From contig OX638380.1 of assembly GCA_951813855.1 (NCBI GenBank), positions 3,612,876-3,676,875 on the forward strand: a stretch of DNA of 64,000 bases, written 5' to 3'. Of this stretch, positions 29,421 to 39,752 are shown piece after piece. Both the position numbers and the translations under genes were made by a program. The notes below the pieces were generated by a model. It did not search any database, had not been told where the DNA came from, and saw nothing but the letters and a program-made list of their open reading frames with translations. Position 1 is the stretch's first letter, and every line of letters starts with the position of its first letter. The stretch comes from an uncultured Verrucomicrobiae bacterium (GTDB lineage: Bacteria; Verrucomicrobiota; Verrucomicrobiia; Limisphaerales; AAA164-E04).

Positions 29421-30697
29421 ATAACTTGAACATTCGATTGTATTTAATTTTATTTTTTATTAGGTTCTATCGTATAATTCCATTCTCCATGAAAACTATT
29501 CTTTTTAATGCTCAATTCATGGAATTGTTCATCGCTAATTTTCTTTCCTGTAGGATAGTGGTTTTTGTCCAATTCGCATTCGATTTTCAACCCTGATTTG
29601 GTTGTGGTATTACCGATCAAATCCACTACAGTTTGATGATCGGTTAAAGGACGACCACTCCAATTTTGTGAAATATATGAAAACATTCGATGTTCAATTT
29701 TATTCCACTTGCTGGTTCCCGGAGGGAAATGACAAATCGTAATTTCCAATCCTAATTCATCGGCTAATTTTTGTAATTCAGTTTTTCACAACCGATTACG
29801 ACTGCCATTCGATCCTCCTCCGTCAGCCATGAGCAATAGTTCCTTGGCATCGGAATATACTTTTCGTCCCATTGATAACCACCACCGGCGAATCGTTTCT
29901 ACTGCGAACTCCGCAGTATCATGATCAGTTCCCACGCTAACCAATCCGGTGTTTTTCTGGACATCATACACGCCATAGGGAACGCCTTTCGATTGGTTTT
30001 TATCGGGAAAGTCATGCATGTTGACCAGTTCGGGGTCTCCTACGGGCCTCCATTCTCTCCCTGGATTACGGTACTGGCCTAGGTTTTCCTTTTTCTTGGC
30101 ATCCACCGAAATCACCGGTTGATTGGTTTTCTGAAATGCTCGAGTTTTGCGTTCCATAAATTGAAATTGTTGATCTCGGTCAGGATGCTGATTGCCTTCT
30201 AAGGTCTTTTTGTTGCTTTGAAGACTATAGCCCATATCATGAAGCAATTGATTAACTGACCGTTCACCTACCTTAGGTCTCATTTGATTCAATTGTTCTT
30301 TTAATCGCAGGGCACTTTTGCAGGTCCATCGAAGTGGATTTTCAGGATCTCCTCGAGTCTCTGAATCAATGAGGTCATCGAGATCTGACAATAAGGTCGG
30401 ATCGAGTTCTTTTAATGATTTCCGTCCCGCTCCTGTTTTCCGTTGACGTTCTTCATTAAGAACCTGACCATTTTTAATCTCTTTGATTCCCGATCGAATA
30501 GTATTGCGACTGACACCGGTAGCTTCATGAACGCGTTCAATACCACCTCGACCAAGAGACAAGGCCTCACTGGCTAACCAATTACGTCTTACTCGTTCAT
30601 TAGAGAGCCAACTCAGTTGGTTGTATTTCTCCCTAATAATTGATGTTTTTTCATCCACAATGCATCATAGTATAGTTTGAATGATTTAGCAAGTTAT
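29421..30697 (-). mobile_element. ISAzo13-family element with a nonsense mutation, about 1.28 kb
   Basis: Short inverted ends ATAACTTG (29421) and CAAGTTAT (30690-30697) enclose a broken transposase gene. The 1277-base length closely matches the intact ISAzo13 element at 11537. The ends are assigned from this weak repeat and the size, so boundaries may be off by a few bases. Confidence 0.55.
29450..30658 (-). pseudogene. ISAzo13-family transposase, broken by one TGA
   Basis: The frame reads through the family motifs: GRGGIERVHEATGVSRNTIR, GAGRKSLKELD, VISVDAKKKENLG, LLMADGGGSNGSRNRL, then TGA, then KTELQKLADELGLEI and SKWNKIEHRMFSYISQNW to the stop at 29450. The intact ISAzo13 protein at 11.6 kb has NNRLW at the broken place, so TGG has become TGA. 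All other residues expected for catalysis are present; a single reversion would restore about 400 residues. Confidence 0.8.
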
Positions 30698-30719
30698 TAT
30701 TTACTTAATATTTGCGAGC

Positions 30720-30962
30720 ACTCTATCTTTATCCGACTCCAGAGGGAAATGTTTAAATTGAATGGTCTGTTGGGACGGTTGAAGCAAGCCTCGAGATTTA
30801 TTTGAACAGACATCTGGGGGCTTTGCTGGATTTTCAGAGCGGCGGATCAGACGATCGGAGCCTTAATCTTGATGCTTCAACCGGCTGGAAGTGGTTAGAA
30901 CACAAACTTTGCGCACTTAATTCTCAGGCCGGTGAACAGGTAAACTCTGCTGCGTCGGATTA
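30720..30962 (+). pseudogene. Short coding remnant right of the ISAzo13 element
   Basis: After a stop, one frame stays open for about 70 codons to TAA at about 30962, with a protein-like composition (ASLEIYLNRHLGALLDFQSG, ASTGWKWLEHKLCALNSQ). It has no start codon of its own. It may be the far part of the degraded gene at 28.9-29.4 kb, separated by the element. Function unknown. Confidence 0.3.
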
Positions 30963-31401
30963 ATCGCAAATGGACGCATGAAGGCAGAATGATAGAACTA
31001 CAAACAAGGTGTCAGCGAGCGAAAGTGAACGGTTTTCTTTTCCTTTGGCATTCAAGCAATAACCGGGTCTTAAAGTCGTCGGCTACTAGGGAGTTAGATT
31101 TTGTTGTCTGAATGGATTTTGAGGCAGCTTTCTTACCAAGCCACTTGCCGATTACCCTTGATTCTCGGGTGTCGAAAGGACACATCGTTCATCAAGTGAC
31201 CTTCGGGCAGCGAAATCGAAATCCATATTGGACCGGAGCTATGGGAGAGCATCCCGATCGAAAACGCCACGGTCGGCTTCGGTTTCGGAGTCAATAATTC
31301 TCGAGCGGTAAAACCCGACGGTGCGGCCGTCAAGTGGGAGTGAATCCCCCAAAACGACTTTACATTCGATCGGAAAAAGTCGGTTTCGACCGGTGAAAAA
31401 C
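30963..31401. other. No gene seen
   Basis: No convincing coding sequence or repeat is visible between the remnant and the tRNA gene. Confidence 0.35.
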
Positions 31402-31490
31402 TGGCGGAGAGAGAGGGATTCGAACCCTCGGTGCCCAAAGGACACTCACGCTCTCCAAGCGCGCGCCTTAGACCGCTCAGCCATCTCTCC
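31402..31490 (-). tRNA. tRNA-Ser (GGA anticodon)
   Basis: The minus strand folds as a type II tRNA: acceptor GGAGAGA pairs with TCTCTCC, the D arm has GCTGAGCGGTCTAAGGC, the anticodon loop is CTTGGAGAG with anticodon GGA, a long variable arm follows (GTGAGTGTCCTTTGGGCAC region), and the T arm has GGTTCGAATCC. The discriminator base is G and the CCA end is encoded (31402-31404). It reads UCC and UCU. Confidence 0.97.
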
Positions 31491-31506
31491 GAAAGCCGAA
31501 CCAAGG

Positions 31507-31926
31507 TTAGAGGGCTTTTGTCTTTTGGCAAACCTTTTTTGGTAGATTGAGGATGGATTTTGAAGGTAATGCTACGTCTCTTGGAGAGGGTTGCCGTTCA
31601 CGAACGATCATCGACTCGCCGGACTCGCGAATTCCGAGAGTGACCTTTCGGATTCCTGGATCATGTCCCCGCGAAGGAACAGCCTGTCCAGCAGCAAACG
31701 GCCTGAGGGGTTGGGGATAGTTCCGATCGAGGTTGGCTTCGGCGTTGCGGTGTCCTGGAATCTTCGGCGTCGGGTCGTAGCGGAAGGCGGCCTGGCAGGT
31801 TGTAGTCTGGGCGGGAGCCGCTTCAGCGCGTTCGACGGCAACGGTTATTCGGGTAGAAAAGTCGGCGAGTGACAACGGCGGAGCGAAAAAATCCAACAAA
31901 TCGCCGTTTGCGGTGTCATACTTCAT
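31507..31926 (-). CDS. Possible small hypothetical protein
   Basis: A 139-codon frame starts with a protein-like segment (LLDFFAPPLSLADFSTRITV) but the later part is low-complexity and arginine/proline-rich. No ribosome binding site is obvious and no domain is recognised. It would be divergent from the HAD gene, with 30 bases between. The call rests on an open frame in a GC-rich region, where chance frames are common. Confidence 0.22.
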   Translation of the reverse strand: MKYDTANGDLLDFFAPPLSLADFSTRITVAVERAEAAPAQTTTCQAAFRYDPTPKIPGHRNAEANLDRNYPQPLRPFAAGQAVPSRGHDPGIRKVTLGIRESGESMIVRERQPSPRDVALPSKSILNLPKKVCQKTKAL

Positions 31927-31956
31927 AACTCAACGAAAGACCGCAAGGTTTACACC

Positions 31957-32634
31957 GTGGAATCATATCGAGTACAAGCCGTTACGTTTGACGTCGGGGG
32001 CACGCTGATTCAGCCATGGCCCTCGGTAGGGGAGATTTATGTCGAGGTCGCCGAGCAATGCGGCATCGGAAACCTCGACGCGCAATTGGTCGAGCGTCAG
32101 TTCTGCCGAGCCTGGGCGGAGAAAGAGGATTTCCAGCACAACCAGCAAGATTGGCTGGAATTATTGGTGCAGAGTTTCCGAAACGTGCTGACGCGCTCGC
32201 AATGCATCGAACTTTTTCCGGCGGTTTTCGCGCGGTTTGCCCGGGCCGACGCCTGGCGTATCCACGACGACGTCTTGCCTGCCTTGGACGAACTTTCCGG
32301 CCGAGGGTTTCGTTTGGCGGTGGTTTCCAACTGGGACATTCGATTGCGTTCGCTATTGAAGGATTTGAAGCTGATGTCTTTTTTCGAAACCGTTTCCATT
32401 TCGGGCGAAGTGGGATTTCCCAAACCATCGCCTGTGCTTTTCGAGCACGTGCTCAAAAAACTAGGCTTGCCCGGCGACGCAGTGGTCCATGTAGGGGATT
32501 CGGTACAGGAAGACGTCAGCGCGGCACGCAATTCCGGATTGGCCGGAATCTTGATCCGTAGATCCGTGCCCAGTGGGAACGGTACCATTTCGCGGTTGGG
32601 GGAATTATCCGGGTTGCTGCAGGAGGCGTGGTAA
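31957..32634 (+). CDS. HAD-superfamily hydrolase (subfamily IA)
   Basis: The 225-residue protein has the four HAD motifs: AVTFDVGGTL near residues 8-17 (nucleophile Asp; the usual second Asp is Gly, as in several HDHD3-like members), LAVVSNWD (motif II), EVGFPKPSP (motif III lysine) and VVHVGDSVQEDVSAARNSGL (motif IV acidic residues). The helical cap lies between motifs I and II. Such enzymes act on phosphorylated small molecules; the missing second aspartate in motif I makes the true substrate or even the activity uncertain. It starts with GTG. It stands alone, downstream of the tRNA gene. Confidence 0.88.
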   Translation: MESYRVQAVTFDVGGTLIQPWPSVGEIYVEVAEQCGIGNLDAQLVERQFCRAWAEKEDFQHNQQDWLELLVQSFRNVLTRSQCIELFPAVFARFARADAWRIHDDVLPALDELSGRGFRLAVVSNWDIRLRSLLKDLKLMSFFETVSISGEVGFPKPSPVLFEHVLKKLGLPGDAVVHVGDSVQEDVSAARNSGLAGILIRRSVPSGNGTISRLGELSGLLQEAW

Positions 32635-33076
32635 GGCGGTCGTTGCCGCTGAATTCTCGGGCTCAACGATTTCCGAATTGTTATGGCCGTTATTCGGCGA
32701 ATCGTTCCGCCAAACGCGAACCTCGCTCACGGCCGCCGCAGGCTGTCTTGGGGGTGGCGTTAATCGATTGAATCAGCCGGTCGTTGCGGCGATGGCCGCG
32801 AGATGACTGATTTCGGTCAGCCGAGTCGTCGGCATCCAAGTTGGATTGATTGCTTCTTTCTTCGATCGGAATTGATATTGGATCCGCGATGGATACTCCA
32901 GCGTTGGCTCGATTTCCTGGATTGACCGGTTCAGCGTTCGTGCTCGCGAGCGCAATCCATCCTTCGAGGCGAATCGGCCAAGGTGGAAGAATTCCGTCGA
33001 GTGCCCAGGCAGTCTGAGCTGGGCGCGTTTTTCTTTTGAATTCCCTGACCCGATCTGAGAGCGCTCGAGCGAACCC
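32635..33076. other. Intergenic, no gene seen
   Basis: No convincing gene, RNA or repeat is visible in this 440-base gap. Confidence 0.4.
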
Positions 33077-33637
33077 GTGCCTAATATTCCCATCGAGAAG
33101 TCTACATTTGAACGCCTTCAGGAATTAGCGTCTCCGTTGGTGGATATGGCAGATACGGTTATCAATCGTGCATTGGACGCGCTGGAAGATCGAAAAAGGA
33201 AGGCCGACTCGAAAGAAAATCCGGCGGTGGTCGATAATCTAATTGATCCGCAGAATCTACCGGATATGACGCGAACGGCAATAATGAAGGCCTCAATGGA
33301 GGGACAAAGTTTTGCCGACCTGAGGTGGAATCCATTGTTTCAGGAGACCTTGGTCCGGATCGGGAAGCGATTGGGGAGCATTGAAAAGATCAGGCAGATT
33401 TGTCCAGTGAAAGTGGTGCAAGGTTGCAGAACGGATTCGGGATACAGACACCTCGCTGAGATCGACATTTCAGTTCGATCCATGTCGGGGAATGACGTGT
33501 GTAAAGCATTGGTGACATTCGTTCAAAGGCTTGGGATCGAATTCGATATCATCATAGAAGGATTATCGCCGGAAAACCCGAAGTTTCCCGGAGGTAAAGC
33601 GCGGTTGCACTTGTTTGCGAGACCTACAGCGAAATGA
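33077..33637 (+). CDS. Hypothetical protein, 186 residues
   Basis: The frame starts with ATG or a nearby GTG and gives a soluble protein without signal peptide or membrane segment. The N-terminal 40 residues (PIEKSTFERLQELASPLVDM, then VINRALDAL) form amphipathic helices. The C-terminal half is mixed alpha/beta (HLAEIDISVRSMSGNDVCKA, then a KARLHLF strand). I do not recognise the family. The first segment resembles leader segments seen in some restriction- and phage-associated proteins, but this is only an impression. It has no close neighbours: the gaps on both sides exceed 400 bases. Confidence 0.6.
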   Translation: MPNIPIEKSTFERLQELASPLVDMADTVINRALDALEDRKRKADSKENPAVVDNLIDPQNLPDMTRTAIMKASMEGQSFADLRWNPLFQETLVRIGKRLGSIEKIRQICPVKVVQGCRTDSGYRHLAEIDISVRSMSGNDVCKALVTFVQRLGIEFDIIIEGLSPENPKFPGGKARLHLFARPTAK

Positions 33638-34440
33638 GCCGTGTCTCGTGCCTTTCCCGAAATCAGGGATCGAATGTCGAATGCTTCTTTCGTGGTGCCG
33701 GTGCGAACTCGAAAATGGGAGACAGTGGCGGGATGCCCGCATTTTCCGATTTTGACCTCGGGTTCGGATCGCTTTCGGTGAAGGCGAAATCAGGGTGGTC
33801 AGACCCGGTATCCGGGCGCAGTTTCTGACCCTCAATTGGAGAATTCAAAACCGTCGGCGAACTCGGCTGGTACGGTAAACGCCGATCCCCGATGTTGGGA
33901 TATCGCGAATGCGGCGCACCGCATTTAACCCGGCGTTTTTCGGGTGGTTTGTTCGAGGCCACGCCTGACGCATCCCTGACGAATTCTCGCTCGTGTCGGA
34001 CGAATAGCTGCGGGCGAACTTCTCGTTCTGCGGCAGTTTCCGATTGGGCAATCGCTTGCGTTCGTGCTGAAAGTTTCGAAAATGAGGTGTTCTTTCGAGC
34101 TCGCTTTGATTTTGGGCAGGCGGGATTCTTCACCGCTCGTCGTTGACCTCCGGACGGACGTTCCGGAAATCAGGCTTACGCATCGGCGCGGTGTGAAATT
34201 CCGGACTGACCGGTTTCCCGATCCGCAGGTCCGCGGCCGGGGGAGGGGAAATGGATCCTCTTTCCGGTCGGGAGAGATCGTCTGGGTCGCTGCGGGGAGC
34301 AAGGCGAGGTCGGCGACTCCGTTAGGCACTCGGGTACCGATTGATTCTGCGGATTGACGGTTGGCGATTATTCTAGCAGCATGGAAGCACCGGCGGGATT
34401 TCGGCGGGCGGTTAGCCCGAAGAAGACGGCCGGTGCCCTT
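33638..34440. other. Intergenic, no gene seen
   Basis: About 800 bases without a convincing gene. Several frames are open by chance in this GC-rich DNA, but none shows protein-like composition or a ribosome binding site. The sdh promoter should lie at its right end. Confidence 0.4.
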
Positions 34441-35130
34441 ATGAACCCAATAGCGGCCGTTATCCGATCGACTATCGCTCTCAAGTATCTGATGGCGATC
34501 ACCGGTCTGTTGCTTCTGCTGTTCGTGATCGTTCATATGTTGGGGAATTTGCAGCTTTTCCTGGGCAAAGACGCGATCAACGCTTACGGAGCTCTGCTTA
34601 AATCGATGCCGGTGATGCTGTGGAGTTTTCGGATCGGCTTGCTCTTGCTGGTAGCCGTGCATTTGGGATCGGCGGTGATTTTGGTGATCAGGAATCGGCA
34701 AGCCCGGCCGCAAGACTATGAGGTTAGGCGAGCGGTGGGAGCTAGTTTCGCGTCTCGGACCATGGTCTTCAGCGGTTTGATCGTTTTGGCGTTCGTGATT
34801 TACCATTTGTTGCATTTTACGGTGGGCGCGGTCGATCCCTCGCTGTTGAAATTGCAAGACGATCAGGGCCGGCACGATATCCATCGGATGATCGTGGTCG
34901 GATTTAAGCACCCATTGGTCTCGGGCTTTTACGTTCTTTCCATGGCCCTGCTTTGTCTCCACCTGAGACATGGAGCGAGCAGTTTTCTGCAGTCGCTGGG
35001 TTGGTGTTCCGTCTCCGGTCGATTATGGGCGCAACGGTTGGCGCTGGGATTGGCTTGGACGATTTTCGTCGGGAACAGCGCCGTTCCCATTGCGGTGCTT
35101 CTGGGATACGGAGAAGGGGGGACGCCGTAG
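34441..35130 (+). CDS. sdhC: Succinate dehydrogenase cytochrome b558 subunit
   Basis: This 229-residue membrane subunit anchors the enzyme, binds haem b and passes electrons to quinone. Five membrane helices are visible. Histidines that fit the di-haem cytochrome b558 family lie in [28 protein letters not shown] and [20 protein letters not shown] at 34441 is preferred because the family starts just before the first helix ([19 protein letters not shown]); upstream ATGs at 34381 and earlier are possible. The stop codon overlaps the start of sdhA by one base, so the subunits are translationally coupled. The order C-A-B with a single large cytochrome is the type found in Bacteroidetes, epsilon-proteobacteria and PVC bacteria. 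Confidence 0.93.
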   Translation: MNPIAAVIRSTIALKYLMAITGLLLLLFVIVHMLGNLQLFLGKDAINAYGALLKSMPVMLWSFRIGLLLLVAVHLGSAVILVIRNRQARPQDYEVRRAVGASFASRTMVFSGLIVLAFVIYHLLHFTVGAVDPSLLKLQDDQGRHDIHRMIVVGFKHPLVSGFYVLSMALLCLHLRHGASSFLQSLGWCSVSGRLWAQRLALGLAWTIFVGNSAVPIAVLLGYGEGGTP

Positions 35131-37040
35131 TGAAATTGGATTCCAAGGTTCCTTCGGGGCCGTTGGCCTCAAAATGGGACCGGCACAAGTTCGATTTGAA
35201 ACTCGTCAATCCGGCCAACCGGCGAAAATACCGGATTGTCGTCGTGGGTTCCGGTTTGGCCGGCGCTTCCGTGTCGGCTTCTTTGGGCGAGTTGGGCTAT
35301 CAAGTCGAGTGTTTCTGTTATCAGGACAGTCCCCGGCGAGCGCATAGCATCGCGGCTCAGGGCGGGATCAACGCTTCCAAGAATTATCCTAACGATGGCG
35401 ATAGCGTTCATCGGTTGTTCTATGATACGCTCAAGGGGGGCGATTTCCGGGCGAGAGAAGCAAACGTCTATCGCTTGGCTCAAGTCAGCGAGAGCATTAT
35501 CGATCAATGTGTCGCCCAAGGTGTGCCCTTCGCTCGGGAGTATGGCGGCCTGTTGGCAAATCGATCGTTCGGCGGAGCGCAGGTATCCCGAACCTTTTAT
35601 GCTCGGGGGCAAACGGGGCAACAACTGCTGTTGGGTGCTTATCAGGCGTTGAGCAGGCAAATCGCCGCCGGTACCGTTAGGATGCATCCGCGTGTCGAGA
35701 TGCAGGATCTGGTGACGACCGATGGAGTCGCCAGCGGCATCGTGACCCGTAATCTGGTGAATGGCAAGATCGATGCCTTGCAGGCCGATGCGGTGGTGCT
35801 TTGCACCGGAGGCTATGGTCCGGTCTTCTACCTGTCTACCAATGCCGTCGGCTGCAACGTGACGGCTACCTTACGAGCCTGGAAACGAGGTGCCCTTTTC
35901 GCCAATCCCTGTTTCACTCAAATCCATCCCACCTGCATTCCGGTCAGCAGCGACCATCAATCCAAACTGACCCTGATGTCGGAATCCTTGCGCAACGACG
36001 GTCGGGTATGGGTGCCGAACAAGCCGGGGGATTCGCGGATTCCCGACGACATTCCCGAGAACGAAAGGGATTATTATTTAGAGCGGAAGTATCCCAGTTT
36101 CGGGAATTTAGCGCCTCGCGATATCGCTTCGCGGGCAGCCAAGGAGGCTTGCGACTCCGGCAAGGGGGTCGGGCCGGGGGGATTGGGAGTGTATCTGGAT
36201 TTCAACGACGCTATCGAACGGCAGGGGCAGCCGGCGATCCGCGAACGGTACGGCAATTTGTTCGACATGTATCGGCAGATCACCGGCGAAAACGCCTACG
36301 AGCGTCCGATGCGCATTTATCCTGCCGTTCATTATACGATGGGCGGGCTTTGGGTGGACTATAATCTGATGAGCAACGTCCCGGGACTGTTCGTATTGGG
36401 CGAGGCTAATTTTTCCGACCACGGAGCTAATCGCTTGGGAGCCAGCGCCTTGATGCAGGGATTGGCCGACGGTTATTTTATCGCTCCCTACACGATCAGC
36501 AATTATCTCGCCCAACTCGATCCCGGCGCTCTGGATTGGAGTCTCGACGAGCATCGGGTTTGCCTGGACGTCGAGAATCGAAACGAAAAGTTGGAGGCCA
36601 TCGGGGGGGACCGCACCGCCCGCTCTTTTCATCAAGAATTGGGAAAATTGCTTTGGGAACACTGCGGCATGGCTCGCAATCGGTCCGGACTCAACAAAGC
36701 CTTGAAACGGATTCCCGAAATCAGGCAGGAGTTCTGGGAAAATCTGCGGATTACCGGCGATTCCCAGCATCTGAATCCGGCTTTCGAATATGCCTCGCGG
36801 GTCGCGGATTTTATCGATTTTTCAGAGTTGCTTTGCCTGGACGCCCTTCGGCGGAACGAGTCCTGCGGCGGCCATTTCCGTACCGAGCACCAGACCCCGG
36901 ACGGCGAGGCCAAACGCAACGACGAACGGTATGCCTACGTGGCGGCTTGGGAATACCGGGAAGGCGAGAACCGGCCCCGGGTCCACAAGGAGCCGTTAAA
37001 ATACGAGGAAGTCGAAATGTCCCGCCGGAGTTATAAGTAG
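35130..37040 (+). CDS. sdhA: Succinate dehydrogenase flavoprotein subunit
   Basis: The 636-residue subunit oxidises succinate to fumarate using covalent FAD. Visible are the N-terminal dinucleotide fold ([20 protein letters not shown]), the flavin-attachment site with His72 in [14 protein letters not shown], and the substrate region ([21 protein letters not shown], and [19 protein letters not shown]). The start is the GTG overlapping the sdhC stop, with GGAGAAGGGGGG upstream; the frame is open further 5' but that part overlaps sdhC. sdhB follows after 23 bases. It belongs to the non-classical (B-type) succinate:quinone oxidoreductases with the long flavoprotein. Confidence 0.95.
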   Translation: MKLDSKVPSGPLASKWDRHKFDLKLVNPANRRKYRIVVVGSGLAGASVSASLGELGYQVECFCYQDSPRRAHSIAAQGGINASKNYPNDGDSVHRLFYDTLKGGDFRAREANVYRLAQVSESIIDQCVAQGVPFAREYGGLLANRSFGGAQVSRTFYARGQTGQQLLLGAYQALSRQIAAGTVRMHPRVEMQDLVTTDGVASGIVTRNLVNGKIDALQADAVVLCTGGYGPVFYLSTNAVGCNVTATLRAWKRGALFANPCFTQIHPTCIPVSSDHQSKLTLMSESLRNDGRVWVPNKPGDSRIPDDIPENERDYYLERKYPSFGNLAPRDIASRAAKEACDSGKGVGPGGLGVYLDFNDAIERQGQPAIRERYGNLFDMYRQITGENAYERPMRIYPAVHYTMGGLWVDYNLMSNVPGLFVLGEANFSDHGANRLGASALMQGLADGYFIAPYTISNYLAQLDPGALDWSLDEHRVCLDVENRNEKLEAIGGDRTARSFHQELGKLLWEHCGMARNRSGLNKALKRIPEIRQEFWENLRITGDSQHLNPAFEYASRVADFIDFSELLCLDALRRNESCGGHFRTEHQTPDGEAKRNDERYAYVAAWEYREGENRPRVHKEPLKYEEVEMSRRSYK

Positions 37041-37063
37041 AGGCGGTCTGCAAGGGGCGGTAA

Positions 37064-37807
37064 ATGAATTTAACACTGCACATCTGGCGGCAACACGACC
37101 CCGAGAGTCCGGGATATTTCCATACCGAGGAGGTCTCCGACGTGAGTCCGGATATTTCCTTTCTGGAATGCTTGGACCTGGTCAACGAGCGCCTGATGCA
37201 ACGGGGCTCCCAGCCCGTCGCCTTCGACTCGGATTGCCGGGAGGGCATCTGCGGCACGTGCTCTCTCGTGATCAACGGCGTGCCCCACGGCGGTAGCCGA
37301 GGGGCCACCGCGTGCCAATTGCACATGCGAAGTTTTCGGGACGGCGATACCATCGTTGTCGAACCTTGGCGGGCCAAGGCGTTTCCGGTCCTGCGGGATT
37401 TGATCGTGGACCGGAGCGCGATGGACCGGGTCATTCAAGCCGGCGGGTACGTTTCGGTCGGCACCGGCAGCGCTCCCGAGGCTAATTCCCTTTCGGTTTC
37501 GAAAGACGACGCCGACCGGGCCATGGATGCCGCTCAATGCATCGGTTGCGGCGCTTGCGTGGCGGCTTGCCGGAACGCTTCGGCCATGCTGTTCGTCGCC
37601 GCTAAGGTCTCGCATCTGAGTCTCTTGCCGCAGGGACAGGCCGAGCGCCGCCGCCGGGTGCTGAACATGGTCGGCAAGATGGACGAAGAACAATTCGGCG
37701 CCTGCACGGTCACCGGAGCTTGCGAAGTCGTCTGTCCCAAGGAAATCTCGCTGGATTTTATCGGCCGGATGAATCGCGAATACGGCCGAGCCCTGCTCGG
37801 CCTCTGA
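37064..37807 (+). CDS. sdhB: Succinate dehydrogenase iron-sulfur subunit
   Basis: The 247-residue protein carries electrons from flavin to the membrane subunit through three clusters, all visible: [2Fe-2S] in [19 protein letters not shown], with a later cysteine in TACQLHM; [4Fe-4S] in [15 protein letters not shown]; and [3Fe-4S] in [15 protein letters not shown]. Length is typical. It is the third gene of sdhCAB. In many PVC and Bacteroidetes genomes the same order occurs. Confidence 0.95.
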   Translation: MNLTLHIWRQHDPESPGYFHTEEVSDVSPDISFLECLDLVNERLMQRGSQPVAFDSDCREGICGTCSLVINGVPHGGSRGATACQLHMRSFRDGDTIVVEPWRAKAFPVLRDLIVDRSAMDRVIQAGGYVSVGTGSAPEANSLSVSKDDADRAMDAAQCIGCGACVAACRNASAMLFVAAKVSHLSLLPQGQAERRRRVLNMVGKMDEEQFGACTVTGACEVVCPKEISLDFIGRMNREYGRALLGL

Positions 37808-37846
37808 ACTCCGTTCGCCGCGACAGGCAATACCGGTCTCGACTTC

Positions 37847-38848
37847 ATGTTCCAGCCTGCTTCTTTTTCCGGGGCGATCAAGAGCGTTTCCGAGGGATTC
37901 GCGGATTGGTTGTACCGGGAATCGCTGAACCTGTTCGTCAGCACTTATCAGCACGATCGGTTGCTGGCGCTCTCGGCGGACGGATCGCGGAACTTGACGG
38001 TTTCTTCCTGGCCGTTGGACCGACCCATGGGGTTGGCCGTTTCTGATTCGGCTATCAGGGTAGCGACGCGATTCGGCATCCGGGAATATCGCCCGGAACC
38101 GGCTGCTGCCGATTTCGAACCGGTGCGGTATCGGCTGGCTTCAACCGCGCTCACCGGATTTCTCGACGCGCACGATTTGGCGGTTTCCGAAGCGGGCGAC
38201 TTTTTGTTGATCGATACCCTGCACAGTTGTCTGCGGCGGATCGACGGCTCTGAGGTCTGCGAACCGCTGTGGCGGCCGCCGTTCGTCACCGAACTGGTCC
38301 CGGAAGACCGCTGCCATCTCAACGGGTTGGCGGTCGCCGACGGCCGGCCCCGCTACGCTACCGCGGTCGGACGTTCCGACGCTCCGGAAGGATGGAGAAC
38401 GGAAAGCCGCGGCGGCGGCGTTTTGTGGGATTTGGCTTGCGACGAGCCGATAGCTACCGGTCTATCCATGCCTCATTCGCCCCGAATTCACGGCGGCCGG
38501 ATCTGGTTGCTCAATTCTGGGACGGGCGAACTGGGTTACGTGGCACCGACGGGCGGAGATTTCGAACCCGTTTGCCGGTTTCCCGGTTTTCTCCGCGGTT
38601 TGGTTTTTTATCGGGAAAAGGCGATCGCGGGAGTGTCCCGAACTCGACGGGGCCGGGGATGGCCGGGCGATTGCGGTGGCACCGGATCGGGGGAGGAAAA
38701 CGAGGCGATTTGCGGGCTTGCGGTAGTCGATTGGGCGACCGGAGATCTGCGTTACTTGTTGGAGTTCGCGCCGCCGTTGTCGGAGTTGTATGACGTGCAG
38801 TTGCTAATCGGGAGCCGGCGCCCGGCGCTGGCCGGAGTGCGGTCATGA
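37847..38848 (+). CDS. TIGR03032-like (DUF4915) protein
   Basis: The 333-residue protein matches the conserved core of TIGR03032 proteins: PPFVTELVPEDRCHLNGLAV, then DGRPRYATAVGRSDAPEGWR, GLSMPHSPRIHGGRIWLLNS and GTGELGYV. It appears to be a soluble beta-propeller-like repeat fold without a signal peptide. The biochemical role of the family is unknown; members often occur near sulfotransferases or large surface proteins. Here it follows sdhB by 39 bases, which may only mean shared transcription. A glycine/arginine-rich insertion (RTRRGRGWPGDCGGTGSGEE) near residue 265 is unusual. Confidence 0.8.
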   Translation: MFQPASFSGAIKSVSEGFADWLYRESLNLFVSTYQHDRLLALSADGSRNLTVSSWPLDRPMGLAVSDSAIRVATRFGIREYRPEPAAADFEPVRYRLASTALTGFLDAHDLAVSEAGDFLLIDTLHSCLRRIDGSEVCEPLWRPPFVTELVPEDRCHLNGLAVADGRPRYATAVGRSDAPEGWRTESRGGGVLWDLACDEPIATGLSMPHSPRIHGGRIWLLNSGTGELGYVAPTGGDFEPVCRFPGFLRGLVFYREKAIAGVSRTRRGRGWPGDCGGTGSGEENEAICGLAVVDWATGDLRYLLEFAPPLSELYDVQLLIGSRRPALAGVRS

Positions 38849-39002
38849 TTAGAGACGGTTCCTCGGCGGCAGTTCGACTCTTTTCGCCGGCCGGAGCGTC
38901 CGGCCGGGAGGAGAGGACCGTGCCGGAAACTGTCGAGGCCGGAAAGCGGGCGAACAGAATCCGTGCTTGAATTGCTGGGCTTCGTCCAACACTTTAGCCA
39001 TA

Positions 39003-39698
39003 ATGAATTTGGATAATGGTGGACTAGCAGATGTCGTTTCGTTGCTTCTGATACTGCTTGTCGTCCTGCTGGGGGTGTCCGCGTTCTGGTTGAGCGTTTA
39101 TACGTTGGCTCCCAAATTCAGCGAACGTTCCTTGCGTCGCTGGCAGCTTCCGGAATTGGAATTGGCAGTCGGCGTGATTTTGGGGCTGGCGGTGGTTTGG
39201 AGTCACAAGTTTTACGATTGGCCTATTTTTATCGCCGAACCGGATTTCGGCTGGAACGAAATCGGAGAGGAACCGCTGGCGGGGCTCTGGGAGGTAAGTT
39301 TTATCTTTCTGCAGCATTTAATGTTGCTCTTGGCTTTCGCCGGATTCACCGGTCTGGCGTTGCGTATCGGTTTTGGCTTGCGAACCCTGAGAGACGAACG
39401 TAAAACTTGGATTTCCGCTATGCGTGGCTGCTTGATCCTAGGAGCGTCGTTGATGGCGATTTTCTTTTATTCGAAGTTCTACCTTCATTTTTTGTATTGG
39501 ATCGGTTTGGTCAGTTGTGTATTGGCCATGTTCCCGATTCAGTCCTTTGGCGGAGTCAGAAATGTCAGGCCGAATCGTAGCGCGGCTCCTCAAAGAGTCG
39601 AAGGGGTCGTGCCCGAGCGGAAACCGAGAGCTCCGCGTCGAGAACGACGCCCTAGAAGCGGAGAGCAGCGAACGGAATCGCCGGGGAAAGACACTTGA
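39003..39698 (+). CDS. Predicted inner-membrane protein
   Basis: The product of about 231 residues has four to five membrane helices (VVSLLLILLVVLLGVSAFWL; LELAVGVILGLAVVW; FIFLQHLMLLLAFAGFTGLA; CLILGASLMAIFFYSKFYLH; WIGLVSCVLAMFPI) followed by a cytoplasmic, arginine- and glutamate-rich tail of about 45 residues. I do not recognise the family. ATG at 39003 is chosen over an upstream start that would add a non-hydrophobic leader. It is followed 54 bases later by the BtaA-like gene. Confidence 0.65.
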   Translation: MNLDNGGLADVVSLLLILLVVLLGVSAFWLSVYTLAPKFSERSLRRWQLPELELAVGVILGLAVVWSHKFYDWPIFIAEPDFGWNEIGEEPLAGLWEVSFIFLQHLMLLLAFAGFTGLALRIGFGLRTLRDERKTWISAMRGCLILGASLMAIFFYSKFYLHFLYWIGLVSCVLAMFPIQSFGGVRNVRPNRSAAPQRVEGVVPERKPRAPRRERRPRSGEQRTESPGKDT

Positions 39699-39752
39699 GC
39701 GGTGATGTCGTCAGCGGCGCTTATCCCGAGGTGTTTCGGGGTTGTTTGATCG

